DNA of 64,000 bases from CAVSIP01 sp963728075. Its GTDB lineage: Bacteria; Actinomycetota; Actinomycetes; JAFAQI01; DASSKL01. Below are positions 46,228-54,965 of this stretch, in pieces (position 1 is the first letter of the stretch; each line of letters starts with the position of its first letter). The notes under the pieces are model-generated. The model saw nothing but the letters and a program-made list of their open reading frames with translations, was not told the origin of the DNA and did not search any database. The stretch spans positions 434,001 to 498,000 of the forward strand of contig CAVSIP010000001.1 in assembly GCA_963728075.1 (NCBI GenBank). The letters are read 5' to 3'. Made by a program: the position numbers and the translations under genes.

Positions 46228-47157
46228 GTGACCTTGCTGCCTGTCGCCGACCGTCCGGCTGCCGCGCTCGCGACGCGCCGTCCGGCGCTCGCGCTGATCC
46301 GCGCGTACGTCGCGCTGACCAAGCCGCGCATCATCGAGCTGTTGCTGGTGACCACGGTCCCGGCGATGGTGCTCGCTGCGCACGGCCTGCCGTCGCTGCC
46401 GCTCCTCGTCCTGACCCTGGTGGGGGGGACGCTGGCCGCGGGCAGTGCCAACACGATCAACTGCTACGTCGACCGGGACATCGACGCGGTGATGCGGCGT
46501 ACGGCCCGCCGCCCGCTGGTGGCGACGTCGCTCGTCAGCCCGGTTGCCGCGCTGCGCTTCGGCATCGTGCTCGGCCTCGTCGCGACGGTGATGCTGGGCC
46601 TCGGGGTCAACTGGCCGTCGGCGCTGCTCGCCGACGGGGCGATCCTCTTCTACGTCTTCGTCTACACCCTCGGCCTCAAGCGCCGTACGCCGTCGAACAT
46701 CGTCATCGGCGGTGCGGCCGGCTGCTTCCCGGTGCTCATCGGCTGGTCCGCCGTGACCGGCACCGTGGGCTGGCCGGCGGTGGTCCTGTTTGCGATCGTC
46801 TTCCTCTGGACGCCGCCGCACTTCTGGGCGCTCGCCATGCGCTTCCGCGACGACTACGCCGCGGCCGGCGTACCGATGCTCCCCGCCGTCACCGACGCCG
46901 GCACCGTCGCGCGCAAGATCCTGCTGTACTCGTACGCGATGGTGGCCGCGTCCCTGCTGCTCGTACCGTTCGGCGCCGGCTGGCTGTACGCCGCTGCCGC
47001 CTCGGGGCTCGGGGTGCACTTCCTGATCGAGGCGCACCGCCTGAAGGGCCGCACCGCACGGGGGCAGAACCCGCGCCCGATGCGGCTGTTCCACCTGTCG
47101 ATCAGCTACCTGGCGCTGCTGTTCGCCGCGGTGGCGGTCGGCCAGTTCGTCGGCTGA
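46228..47157 (+). CDS. ctaB: Protoheme IX farnesyltransferase (heme O synthase)
   Basis: 309 residues from GTG 46228. About nine membrane helices. The prenyl-diphosphate site NCYVDRDIDAVMRRTARRPL (N-x3-D-x2-D-x3-M-x-R-T) is near residue 75-95; TPPHFWALAMRFRDDYAAAG is the second conserved loop. Adds a farnesyl group to heme B to make heme O for the aa3-type cytochrome oxidase. The next step enzyme, CtaA, is encoded convergently just downstream. AAGGTGAG precedes the start. Confidence 0.95.
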   Translation: MTLLPVADRPAAALATRRPALALIRAYVALTKPRIIELLLVTTVPAMVLAAHGLPSLPLLVLTLVGGTLAAGSANTINCYVDRDIDAVMRRTARRPLVATSLVSPVAALRFGIVLGLVATVMLGLGVNWPSALLADGAILFYVFVYTLGLKRRTPSNIVIGGAAGCFPVLIGWSAVTGTVGWPAVVLFAIVFLWTPPHFWALAMRFRDDYAAAGVPMLPAVTDAGTVARKILLYSYAMVAASLLLVPFGAGWLYAAAASGLGVHFLIEAHRLKGRTARGQNPRPMRLFHLSISYLALLFAAVAVGQFVG

Positions 47158-47203
47158 CCTCACCGCCCACACTCGCGGCCCGTCGCCGGTGTCGCGCGAG
47201 GAA

Positions 47204-47260
47204 GCGTTGGCGCGAGATCTGGACGTCGTACGGCGTGTCGTCCAGCGTTGGCGCCAACGC
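47204..47260. terminator. Long two-part hairpin between ctaB and ctaA
   Basis: GCGTTGGCGC (47204-47213) pairs perfectly with GCGCCAACGC (47251-47260). After a 5x5 internal loop, CTGGACG (47219-47225) pairs perfectly with CGTCCAG (47239-47245) around a 13-base loop. In addition 47245-47260 is itself a 16-bp palindrome. It lies between convergent stops and probably ends both transcripts. Confidence 0.7.
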
Positions 47261-47271
47261 CCGAGGGGGCG

Positions 47272-48222
47272 CTAGCGGGTGGCGGTGGCCGTCGGCAGCG
47301 TTGCCGGGTGGCCGGCCGCCGCCTGCTCCGGCACCGGCGCCGGTGCGGGCGGCGCGGTGAAGCCGAGGTTGAGCCACAGCGTCGCCCACCACAGCACGGT
47401 GGCGCCGGCGACGTGCAGCTCGACGACACCGGCGGGCAGGCCGGAGAAGTACTGCGAGTAGCCGATCGCGACCTGCAGCAGCACCGCGGCGACCAGCCAG
47501 CGGCCGCGGCGGCGGACGTGGTCGGGCACGTCCGCCAGGCGCAGTGCGACGAGCGTGGCGACGACGAGGCCGGTGAGGAACAACGCGAAGTCCGCGTGCA
47601 GCTGGGTCACCTGGACCAGGTTGAGCGGCAGTCGAGGCGTGCTGGCGTCGCCGGCGTGCGGACCCGTACCGGTCGTGACGGTGCCGAGGGCGAGGACCGC
47701 GCCCGCGGTGACCGCCAGCGACCGCCCGAGCCACCTCACCTCGCTGCGTACGAGCGGTTGCGCGGTCGGCGACCAGCCCGGGGCCGCGCGGTGGTGCAGC
47801 ACCGCGGCGTCCCAGAGCACGAGCATGGACAGCAGGAAGTGGGCCATCACCCAGCCGGGCACGAGGTCGTAGATGACCGACAGGCCGCCCACGACCGCCT
47901 GGGCGAGCACACCGGCGACGAGGCCCCACGACAGCAGCGTCAGGTCACGACGGGGGGGCGTGCGCCGCATCGCGGCGACCGCGGTGGCGGTGACGATGAG
48001 CGTCACCGCGACCGTGACCAGCCGGTTGCCGAACTCGACCCACGGGTGCAGGCCCCAGGGCGGGGCGAGGCTGCCCGGCTCGCACTGCGGCCACGACGAG
48101 CAGCCGAGGCCGGAGCCGGTGAGGCGGACGGCGCCGCCGGTGACCACGATGAGCCCGAGGGAGACCGCCGAGGCGAGGCTCAGGATCCGGAAAATACGGG
48201 GGGAGATCCGCGGAAGGCGCAT
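47272..48222 (-). CDS. ctaA: Heme A synthase
   Basis: 316 residues from ATG 48222. Eight membrane helices in two four-helix halves. VVTGGAVRLTGSGLGCSSWPQCEPGSL contains the Cys pair and conserved loop; EFGNRLVTVAVTL, MAHFLLSMLVLWDAAVLHHR, VQLHADFALFL-type (QVTQLHADFALFLTG) and ELHVAGATVLWW supply the heme-ligand histidines. Converts heme O to heme A. Convergent with ctaB, separated by the long hairpin. Confidence 0.94.
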   Translation of the reverse strand: MRLPRISPRIFRILSLASAVSLGLIVVTGGAVRLTGSGLGCSSWPQCEPGSLAPPWGLHPWVEFGNRLVTVAVTLIVTATAVAAMRRTPPRRDLTLLSWGLVAGVLAQAVVGGLSVIYDLVPGWVMAHFLLSMLVLWDAAVLHHRAAPGWSPTAQPLVRSEVRWLGRSLAVTAGAVLALGTVTTGTGPHAGDASTPRLPLNLVQVTQLHADFALFLTGLVVATLVALRLADVPDHVRRRGRWLVAAVLLQVAIGYSQYFSGLPAGVVELHVAGATVLWWATLWLNLGFTAPPAPAPVPEQAAAGHPATLPTATATR

Positions 48223-48288
48223 GGCGCCTCGATCGTACGTCGCCCACCCCGGCTGCGGCCGGGCAGCCGCTCGGGCAGGATGGCGCGC

Positions 48289-48765
48289 ATGACCGACTCC
48301 GTCGAAGTGTCCGTGGACGTGGCCGCTCCGGCCCATGCCGTGTACGACCTGGTCGCCGACCTGCCGTCGATGGGGCGGTGGAGCCCGGAGACCGTCGGCG
48401 CCGCGTGGCTGGGCGGGGCGAACGCTGCGGCGCCCGGCGCCCGCTTCCGCGGGCGCAACCGCAAGGGCGTCGCGCGCTGGAGCACGGTCTGCGAGATCGT
48501 CGCGGCCGACTCCGGGCGTGAGCTGGCATGGGAGGTGCGCGCCGTCGGGCTGCCCGTCGCCCGCTGGGGCTACCGCTTCGAGGACACCGGTACGGGCTGC
48601 CGGGTCACCGAGTCGTGGCAGGACCGCCGGGGCTCGGTGATGAAGGCGATCGGGGTGCTCGGTACGGGTGTGCGCGACCGGGCCGAGCACAACCGCCGGA
48701 CGATGACCGAGACCCTGCAGCGGCTGAAGACCGCGGCCGAGGGGGCTACTCCCAGCGGAACGTGA
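48289..48765 (+). CDS. SRPBCC family protein (polyketide cyclase/dehydrase-like)
   Basis: 158 residues from ATG 48289, chosen because AGGA lies 8 bases upstream; ATG 48280 is an alternative. SVEVSVDVAAPAHAVYDLVAD followed by MGRWSPE is the opening of the START/Bet v1-like fold. RYRFEDTGTGCRVTESWQDR-type ending (YRFEDTGTGCRVTESWQD) is common in actinobacterial members. They bind small hydrophobic ligands or act in antitoxin-like roles; the ligand here is unknown. Divergent from ctaA. Its last 20 bases overlap the end of the convergent exporter permease gene. Confidence 0.75.
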   Translation: MTDSVEVSVDVAAPAHAVYDLVADLPSMGRWSPETVGAAWLGGANAAAPGARFRGRNRKGVARWSTVCEIVAADSGRELAWEVRAVGLPVARWGYRFEDTGTGCRVTESWQDRRGSVMKAIGVLGTGVRDRAEHNRRTMTETLQRLKTAAEGATPSGT

Positions 48766-49510
48766 CCGCGGCCACGGCGAGCCCGCCGACCGCCCAGGCG
48801 ACGAGGGTGTACCAGTCGTGGGCCGGTACGGCCACACCGCTGCGCAGCACGGTGCGCAGGCCGTCGGAGAGCGCTGTCACGGGGAGCCACTCCACCGCAT
48901 GCCGCAGCCCCGCGGGGAAGCGGTCCACCGGGAACACCACCCCGCCGAGGGCGAGCAGCACCAGGTAGACCAGGTTCGCGGCGGCGAGCGTGGCCTCGGC
49001 GCGCAGCGTCCCGGCCATGAGCAGCCCGAGTCCGCTGAACGCGGCGGTGCCGAGGACGAGCAATGCCACCACCGAGCCGGCGCCGCCGCGGGGCGACCAG
49101 CCCAGCGCGAACCCGACCGCGACGAGCAGCGCGACCTGCAGCACCTCGACGCAGAGCACCGCCCCCGTCTTCGCGACGAGCAGCCCCCACCGCGGCAGCG
49201 CCGTGGCACCGAGCCGCTTGAGAACTCCGTACCGGCGCTCGAAGCCGGTGCCGATCGCCTGGCCCGTGAACGCCGTCGACATCACCGCCAGGGCCAGCAC
49301 GCCCGGCACGAGGTAGCCGACCCGCGGCTGCGGGATGTCGACGACCGGCACGGTCGCGAACAGGGCGAGCAGCAGGGTCGGGATGACGACGGTCAGCAGC
49401 AGCTGCTCGCCGTTGCGGAGCAGCAGCCGCAGCTCCATCGCCGTCTGCGCGGCGAGGATCCGGCCCATCGGCGCGGCGCCGGGCTGGGGAGTGAACGTGC
49501 CCGCGGTCAC
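48746..49510 (-). CDS. ABC-2 type transporter permease
   Basis: 254 residues, six membrane segments. AAQTAMELRLLLRNGEQLLL at the N-terminus and AFTGQAIGTGFERRYGVLKRLGA are typical of ABC-2 permeases of the daunorubicin/NodJ type found in actinomycetes. GTG 49510 overlaps the ATPase stop as GTGA. With its ATPase it forms an exporter for a drug, lipid or cell-envelope compound; substrate unknown. Confidence 0.85.
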   Translation of the reverse strand: MTAGTFTPQPGAAPMGRILAAQTAMELRLLLRNGEQLLLTVVIPTLLLALFATVPVVDIPQPRVGYLVPGVLALAVMSTAFTGQAIGTGFERRYGVLKRLGATALPRWGLLVAKTGAVLCVEVLQVALLVAVGFALGWSPRGGAGSVVALLVLGTAAFSGLGLLMAGTLRAEATLAAANLVYLVLLALGGVVFPVDRFPAGLRHAVEWLPVTALSDGLRTVLRSGVAVPAHDWYTLVAWAVGGLAVAAVTFRWE

Positions 49511-50430
49511 GAGCGCAGCGCCTTTCCGGTCAGCTCGAGGAAGACGTCCTCGAGGGACCGCGACCCCACCCGCAGGTCACCCGGCATCACACCGTGCGAC
49601 GCGCACCACGCCGTCACCGCTGCCAGGAACTGCGGGTCGATCGCGCCCTCGAGCAGGTAGTGGCCGGCCGGTGACTCCTTGCCGGTGGCGCCCGCGGGCA
49701 GGGCGGCGAGCAGCTGGTCGAGATCGAGCCCGGACGGCGCCCGGAAGCGCAGCTGCTGGTCGGCGGCGCCGGCGGTCAGCTCCGCGGGCGTGCCCTGCGC
49801 CACCACGCGCCCGGCGTCGATGATCAGGACGTGGTCGGCCAGGTGCTCGGCCTCGTCCATGAAGTGGGTGGTGAGCAGCACGCTCGCGCCGTCCGACCGC
49901 AGCTCCTCGACCAGCTCCCACGTCGCATGCCGGGCCTGGGGGTCCAGGCCCGCCGTCGGCTCGTCGAGGAAGACCAGCTCGGGCCGGGCCACGAGGGCCA
50001 GGCCGAGCGCGAGCCGCTGCTGCTGCCCGCCCGACAGGCGCCGGTACGGCGTACGCCGCGCGGGGCCGAGCCCCAGCCGCTCCACCAGCATGGCCGGGTC
50101 GAGCGGGTCACGGGCGAACGCGGCGAGCAGCCGGAGCATCTCCTCCGGCCGGGCGCCGGGGTAGATCCCGCCGCTCTGCAGCATCACGCCGATCCGCGGG
50201 CGCAGGGCGGAGCCGTCGCGCTGCGGGTCGAGGCCGAGGACCCGTACGGTGCCCTCGTCGGCGACCCGGAAGCCCTCGCAGGTCTCGACCGTCGTGGTCT
50301 TCCCCGCGCCGTTGGGCCCGAGCAGTGCGGTGACCTTCCCCCGGTCCGCGGTGAACGACAGCCCGGCCACGGCGACCTGGTCGCCGTAGCGCTTGACGAG
50401 GCTGGAGACCTCGAGCGCGGCGTCGGGCAC
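49507..50430 (-). CDS. ABC transporter ATP-binding protein (DrrA/CcmA-like exporter type)
   Basis: 307 residues from GTG 50430. Walker A GPNGAGKTT near residue 38, Q-loop VMLQSGGIYPGARPEEML, signature LSGGQQQRLALGLALVARP, Walker B LVFLDEPTAGLDPQ and TTHFMDEAEHLAD. A C-terminal extension of about 85 residues is typical of ABC-2 exporters. The pair lies divergently upstream of sufR, as seen in many actinomycetes, though a link to Fe-S metabolism is not established. Confidence 0.9.
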   Translation of the reverse strand: MPDAALEVSSLVKRYGDQVAVAGLSFTADRGKVTALLGPNGAGKTTTVETCEGFRVADEGTVRVLGLDPQRDGSALRPRIGVMLQSGGIYPGARPEEMLRLLAAFARDPLDPAMLVERLGLGPARRTPYRRLSGGQQQRLALGLALVARPELVFLDEPTAGLDPQARHATWELVEELRSDGASVLLTTHFMDEAEHLADHVLIIDAGRVVAQGTPAELTAGAADQQLRFRAPSGLDLDQLLAALPAGATGKESPAGHYLLEGAIDPQFLAAVTAWCASHGVMPGDLRVGSRSLEDVFLELTGKALRS

Positions 50431-50496
50431 GGCGGCGAGTCTAGGTGGGCAACGAGCGGTCGTGGTCGGCGCGGTGGTCGCCGACCGACCCCGAGT

Positions 50497-50532
50497 TTGC
50501 AGCGCGGCGGCAATTACGCGACAATGGCGTAG
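50497..50532 (+). promoter_or_regulatory. Candidate suf operon promoter giving a leaderless transcript
   Basis: TTGCAG (50497-50502) and GACAAT (50520-50525), spaced 17, resemble -35 and -10 boxes. The predicted start lies at the sufR GTG (50532), which has no Shine-Dalgarno sequence. TTGC-N9-GCAA (50497-50513) overlaps the -35 and might be an autoregulatory site. Confidence 0.4.
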
Positions 50533-51227
50533 TGAAAATCGTCAAGCGTGCTCCCCGGACTGCCGCCACGGCGGCGGACCGGCGTACGCGTGACCGCGTG
50601 GCCCGCCTGCTGTTCGAGCGGGGCCCCCAGACCGCTGCCGCGCTGGGGGAGGAGCTCGGCCTGACCGCCGCCGCCGTGCGCCGCCACCTCGACGCCATGC
50701 TCGCCGAGGGCGCGATCGTCGCGCGCGAGCCCAGCCCGTACGGGCAGCGTGGCCGGGGGCGGCCGGCCCGGCTGTTCGCGCTGTCCGACGCCGGGCACGC
50801 CGCGATGCCGAACGCGTACGACGACATCGCGGGCGCGGCGCTGCGGTTCCTCGCCGAGCGCGGTGGGGAGGACGCCGTTGCGGCGTTCGCGCGCGAGCGG
50901 GTCTCCGACCTCGAGCGGCGCTACGCCGACCGCCTGCGGCGGCTGCCGGCCGCGGATCGTCCGGCAGCCCTCGCCGAGGCGCTCGCCGACGACGGGTACG
51001 GTGCCCAGTCGGACACGGCGGGCACCGGCGTCCAGATCTGCCAGCACCACTGCCCCGTCCAGCACGTCGCCGAGCAGTTCCCCCAGCTGTGCGAGGCCGA
51101 GACCGAGGCGTTCGGCCGGCTGCTCGGCGTCCACGTCCAGCGCTTGGCCACCATCGCGCACGGCGACGGTGTCTGCACGACCCACGTGCCCGTGACCTCG
51201 ACACGTTCCCGGAGGACCTCCGCATGA
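50532..51227 (+). CDS. sufR: SufR-type Fe-S-sensing transcriptional repressor
   Basis: 231 residues from GTG 50532. N-terminal winged helix: RTRDRVARLLFERGPQTAAALGEELGLTAAAVRRH, then the wing with PYGQRGRGRPARLFALSD. The C-terminal part has the cluster-binding motif C-x3-C-x12-C in ICQHHCPVQHVAEQFPQLCE. SufR binds an Fe-S cluster and represses the suf operon when clusters are plentiful. The stop overlaps sufB as ATGA, so the repressor is the first gene of the operon it controls. The upstream codons to 50445 lack a start site and are not used. Confidence 0.9.
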   Translation: MKIVKRAPRTAATAADRRTRDRVARLLFERGPQTAAALGEELGLTAAAVRRHLDAMLAEGAIVAREPSPYGQRGRGRPARLFALSDAGHAAMPNAYDDIAGAALRFLAERGGEDAVAAFARERVSDLERRYADRLRRLPAADRPAALAEALADDGYGAQSDTAGTGVQICQHHCPVQHVAEQFPQLCEAETEAFGRLLGVHVQRLATIAHGDGVCTTHVPVTSTRSRRTSA

Positions 51228-52633
51228 CCACCACCCACGAAGAGCTCGACCAGCTCGGTCGCTACAAGTTCGGCTGGGCGGACTCGGACGTCGCCGGGTC
51301 GTCGGCCCGGCGCGGTCTCGACGAGGACGTCGTCCGGGGCATCTCGGCGAAGAAGAACGAGCCCGAGTGGATGCTCAAGCTGCGTCTCAAGGCGCTGCGG
51401 CTGTTCGAGAAGAAGCCGATGCCGCACTGGGGCTCGGACCTGTCCGGGATCGACTTCCAGAACATCAAGTACTTCGTCCGCTCGACCGAGAAGCAGGCGG
51501 CGAGCTGGGACGAGCTGCCCGAGGACATCCGCAACACCTACGACCGCCTGGGCATCCCGGAGGCGGAGAAGCAGCGGCTGATCGCGGGCGTCGCCGCGCA
51601 GTACGAGTCCGAGGTCGTCTACCACCAGATCCGCGAGGACCTCGAGAAGCAGGGCGTGCTGTTCCTCGACACCGACACGGCGCTGCGCGAGCACGAGGAG
51701 CTGTTCCGCGAGTACTTCGGCACCGTCATCCCGCCGGGTGACAACAAGTTCGCCGCGCTGAACACCTCCGTCTGGTCCGGCGGGTCGTTCATCTACGTGC
51801 CGAAGGGCGTGCACGTCGACATCCCGCTGCAGGCCTACTTCCGGATCAACACCGAGAACATGGGCCAGTTCGAGCGGACGCTGATCATCGTCGACGAGGA
51901 CGCGTACGTGCACTACGTCGAGGGCTGCACCGCGCCGATCTACTCCTCCGACTCGCTGCACTCCGCGGTCGTCGAGATCATCGTGAAGAAGGGCGGCCGC
52001 TGCCGCTACACGACGATCCAGAACTGGTCGAACAACGTCTACAACCTCGTCACCAAGCGCGCGGCCGCGCACGAGGGCGCGACGATGGAGTGGGTCGACG
52101 GCAACATCGGCTCCAAGGTGACGATGAAGTACCCCGCGGTCTGGCTGCTCGGCGAGCACGCCAAGGGCGAGACGCTGTCCGTCGCGTTCGCGGGGGAGGG
52201 CCAGCACCAGGACGCCGGCGCAAAGATGGTCCACGCCGCACCGCACACGTCCTCGACGATCATCTCGAAGTCCGTCGCGCGCGGCGGTGGCCGTACTTCG
52301 TACCGTGGCCTGGTCCAGGTGCAGGAGGGCGCGCACCACGCCAAGAGCACGGTGAAGTGCGACGCGCTGCTCGTCGACACGGTCAGCCGGTCGGACACCT
52401 ACCCGTACGTCGACGTCCGTGAGGACGACGTGCAGATGGGGCACGAGGCGACGGTCTCGCGGGTCAGCGAGGACCAGCTGTTCTACCTCATGAGCCGCGG
52501 GATGTCCGAGGAGGAGGCCATGGCGATGATCGTGCGCGGCTTCGTGGAGCCGATCGCGCGCGAGCTGCCCATGGAGTACGCGCTCGAGCTCAACCGGCTG
52601 ATCGAGCTGCAGATGGAAGGTGCGGTCGGCTGA
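51224..52633 (+). CDS. sufB: Fe-S cluster assembly scaffold SufB
   Basis: 469 residues from ATG 51224. YKFGWADSD at the start, ISAKKNEPEWMLKLRLKAL, GTVIPPGDNKFAALNTSVWSGGSFIYVPKGV, EGCTAPIYSSDSLHSAVVEI and the C-terminal SRGMSEEEAMAMIVRGFVEP are diagnostic. Forms the SufBC2D scaffold on which clusters are assembled. No intein is present, unlike many mycobacterial SufB proteins. Confidence 0.97.
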   Translation: MTTTHEELDQLGRYKFGWADSDVAGSSARRGLDEDVVRGISAKKNEPEWMLKLRLKALRLFEKKPMPHWGSDLSGIDFQNIKYFVRSTEKQAASWDELPEDIRNTYDRLGIPEAEKQRLIAGVAAQYESEVVYHQIREDLEKQGVLFLDTDTALREHEELFREYFGTVIPPGDNKFAALNTSVWSGGSFIYVPKGVHVDIPLQAYFRINTENMGQFERTLIIVDEDAYVHYVEGCTAPIYSSDSLHSAVVEIIVKKGGRCRYTTIQNWSNNVYNLVTKRAAAHEGATMEWVDGNIGSKVTMKYPAVWLLGEHAKGETLSVAFAGEGQHQDAGAKMVHAAPHTSSTIISKSVARGGGRTSYRGLVQVQEGAHHAKSTVKCDALLVDTVSRSDTYPYVDVREDDVQMGHEATVSRVSEDQLFYLMSRGMSEEEAMAMIVRGFVEPIARELPMEYALELNRLIELQMEGAVG

Positions 52634-53856
52634 TGACGGCTCCGGAACGCGCCGCTGTCGCGGCGCAGGTGCTGCGCGCCGACTCCGGCTCAGGTGCGGT
52701 CGCCGCTGCCGCCGAGGCCCGGCCGACCAGCCCGATCGGGGAGCGGTTCGCCTCCTTCGACCCGGCTGCCTTCCCGGTCCCGACGGGCCGGGAGGAGGAG
52801 TGGCGGTTCACCCCGCTCGCGCGGCTGCGCGGCCTGCACGACGGCTCGTACGGCTCGGCTGACGGTGGTGGGGCGGACGGCAAGGTGGTCGTCGACGTGC
52901 ACGCGCCTGCCGGTGTGCGGGTCGAGACCGTCGGGCGGGACGACCCTCGACTCGGGGCGATGCCCGCCCCCACCGACCGGGTGGCCGCGCTCGCGTACGC
53001 GTCGTTCGACGCCGCGACGGTGGTGACCGTGCCTCGTGGCGAGGTGGTGCCCGAGCCCACGATCCTCACCCTGCGCGGTGAGGGCGGTACGGCGTTCGGT
53101 CACGTCCTCGTCGACGTCGAGGCCGAGGCGTCCGCCGTCGTGGTCCTCGACCACCAGGGCAGCGCCACGTACGCGGCCAACGCCGAGTTCCGCGTCGGCG
53201 ACAACGCCTCCCTGACCGTCGTGTCGCTGCAGGACTGGGAGCCCGACGCCGTGCACGCCGGCGCGCAGACCGCGGTCGTGGGCCGCGACGCGCGCTTCCG
53301 CCAGGTGACGGTGACGCTGGGCGGGAACCTCGTCCGGCTGGTGCAGACCGTGCGGTACGCCGGACCCGGCGGCGACGCCGAGCTGCTCGGGCTGTACTTC
53401 GCCGACGCCGACCAGCACCTCGAGCACCGGCTGCTCGCCGACCACGGTGCACCGCGCTGTCGCTCGCGCGTCACCTACAAGGGCGCGCTGCAGGGCGACG
53501 AGGCGCACACGGTCTGGATCGGCGACGTCGTCATCCGCGCCGGCGCGGAGGGGACGGACACCTACGAGCTCAACCGCAACCTGCTGCTCTCCGACGGGGC
53601 GCGCGCCGACTCGGTGCCCAACCTCGAGATCGAGACCGGCGAGGTCGCCCAGGCGGGTCACGCCAGCGCCACCGGCCGGTTCGACGACGAGCAGCTGTTC
53701 TACCTGTCCTCGCGCGGCATCGCCGCCGACGAGGCACGGCGGCTGGTGGTGCGTGGCTTCTTCGCCGAGATCATCGGTCAGATCGCCATCCCGGAGATCG
53801 AGGAGCGGCTGGCCGCGGCGATCGAGGACGAGCTGTCGAGGGTGCTGGCCGGATGA
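52633..53856 (+). CDS. sufD: Fe-S cluster assembly protein SufD
   Basis: 407 residues; ATG 52633 shares one base with the sufB stop. FPVPTGREEEWRFTPLARLRGL near the start, beta-helix core with TYKGALQGDEAHTVWIGDVVI, and the end LFYLSSRGIAADEARRLVVRGFF, homologous to SufB. Partners SufB in the SufBC2D complex and helps iron entry. Overlaps the ferredoxin gene by ATGA. Confidence 0.96.
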   Translation: MTAPERAAVAAQVLRADSGSGAVAAAAEARPTSPIGERFASFDPAAFPVPTGREEEWRFTPLARLRGLHDGSYGSADGGGADGKVVVDVHAPAGVRVETVGRDDPRLGAMPAPTDRVAALAYASFDAATVVTVPRGEVVPEPTILTLRGEGGTAFGHVLVDVEAEASAVVVLDHQGSATYAANAEFRVGDNASLTVVSLQDWEPDAVHAGAQTAVVGRDARFRQVTVTLGGNLVRLVQTVRYAGPGGDAELLGLYFADADQHLEHRLLADHGAPRCRSRVTYKGALQGDEAHTVWIGDVVIRAGAEGTDTYELNRNLLLSDGARADSVPNLEIETGEVAQAGHASATGRFDDEQLFYLSSRGIAADEARRLVVRGFFAEIIGQIAIPEIEERLAAAIEDELSRVLAG

Positions 53857-54173
53857 GTGACTACACCCGCGTCTGCGCGTTCGACGACCTCGGCGACGAC
53901 ACGGCGATCCACGTCGACGTCGACGGTGTGCCGGTCTGCATCGCGAAGTCCTGCGGTGAGGTGTTCGCCATCTACGACGTCTGCTCGCACCAGGACGTCC
54001 CGCTGTCCGAGGGGGAGGTCGAGGACTGCACGGTCGAGTGCTGGCTGCACGGCTCGAGGTTCGACCTGCGCTCCGGCAAGCCGACCGGCCTGCCGGCCAC
54101 CCGACCCGTACCCGTCTACCCCGTGAAGATCGACGGTGACGACGTGCTCGTCGCCGTGAACCAGGAGTCCTGA
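53853..54173 (+). CDS. Rieske-type [2Fe-2S] ferredoxin of the SUF operon
   Basis: 106 residues. Rieske ligands C-x-H in VCSHQDVPLSEG and C-x2-H in VECWLHGSRFDL, the standard pair for one [2Fe-2S] cluster. Often labelled non-heme iron oxygenase ferredoxin subunit. No oxygenase is nearby; its fixed place between sufD and sufC in actinobacteria suggests electron supply for cluster assembly, which is inference. Followed by sufC after 3 bases. Confidence 0.92.
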   Translation: MSDYTRVCAFDDLGDDTAIHVDVDGVPVCIAKSCGEVFAIYDVCSHQDVPLSEGEVEDCTVECWLHGSRFDLRSGKPTGLPATRPVPVYPVKIDGDDVLVAVNQES

Positions 54174-54176
54174 CCC

Positions 54177-54965
54177 ATGGCCACGCTCGAGATCCGCAAC
54201 CTGCACGTGTCCGTCGAGGGCCCTGCCGATGAGGCGAGGGAGATCCTCCGCGGCGTCGACCTCACCGTGAAGCAGGGGGAGACCCACGCGATCATGGGTC
54301 CGAACGGCTCCGGCAAGTCGACGCTCGCGTACTCCATCGCCGGGCACCCCAAGTACACCGTCACCCAGGGAGAGGTGCTGCTCGACGGCGAGGACGTGCT
54401 GTCCATGACCGTCGACGAGCGCGCCCGGGCCGGGCTGTTCCTCGCCATGCAGTACCCCGTCGAGGTGCCGGGCGTGTCGATGACGAACTTCCTGCGGACG
54501 GCGGTCACCGCCGTCCGCGGCGAGGCGCCGAAGCTGCGGCAGTTCGTCAAGGAGGTCGACGAGGCGATGGCGCGCCTGTCGATCGACCCGGCGTTCAAGA
54601 CCCGCAACGTCAACGAGGGCTTCTCCGGCGGTGAGAAGAAGCGGGCCGAGGTGCTGCAGCTCGAGCTGCTCAAGCCGAAGATCGCCGTGCTGGACGAGAC
54701 CGACTCCGGCCTCGACGTCGACGCGCTGCGCGTGGTCTCGGAGGGCGTGAACCGGGTCCGCGACGCGGGGGAGACCGGCACCCTGCTCATCACCCACTAC
54801 ACCCGGATCCTGCGCTACATCCGCCCCGACTTCGTGCACGTGTTCGTCGCCGGACGCTTCGTCGAGGAGGGCGGTCCCGACCTCGCCGAGCAGCTCGAGG
54901 CCGAGGGCTACGACCGATGGGTGAAGGCCGGCGAGCCGGCGGTCGCGGGGGGCGCCGAGCTATGA
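54177..54965 (+). CDS. sufC: Fe-S cluster assembly ATPase SufC
   Basis: 262 residues. Walker A GPNGSGKST, the SufC-specific MQYPVEVPGVSMTNFLR, signature FSGGEKKRAEVLQLELLKP and Walker B IAVLDETDSGLDVDAL, then LITHYTRILRYI. The Walker B DET variation is normal for SufC. ATP hydrolysis drives the structural change of SufBC2D. The stop overlaps sufS as ATGA. Confidence 0.97.
   Translation: MATLEIRNLHVSVEGPADEAREILRGVDLTVKQGETHAIMGPNGSGKSTLAYSIAGHPKYTVTQGEVLLDGEDVLSMTVDERARAGLFLAMQYPVEVPGVSMTNFLRTAVTAVRGEAPKLRQFVKEVDEAMARLSIDPAFKTRNVNEGFSGGEKKRAEVLQLELLKPKIAVLDETDSGLDVDALRVVSEGVNRVRDAGETGTLLITHYTRILRYIRPDFVHVFVAGRFVEEGGPDLAEQLEAEGYDRWVKAGEPAVAGGAEL

Noticed and set aside
53853..54173. Aromatic-ring dioxygenase ferredoxin
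   Set aside because: The Rieske motif fits, but there is no oxygenase or reductase partner and the gene is embedded in the suf operon.
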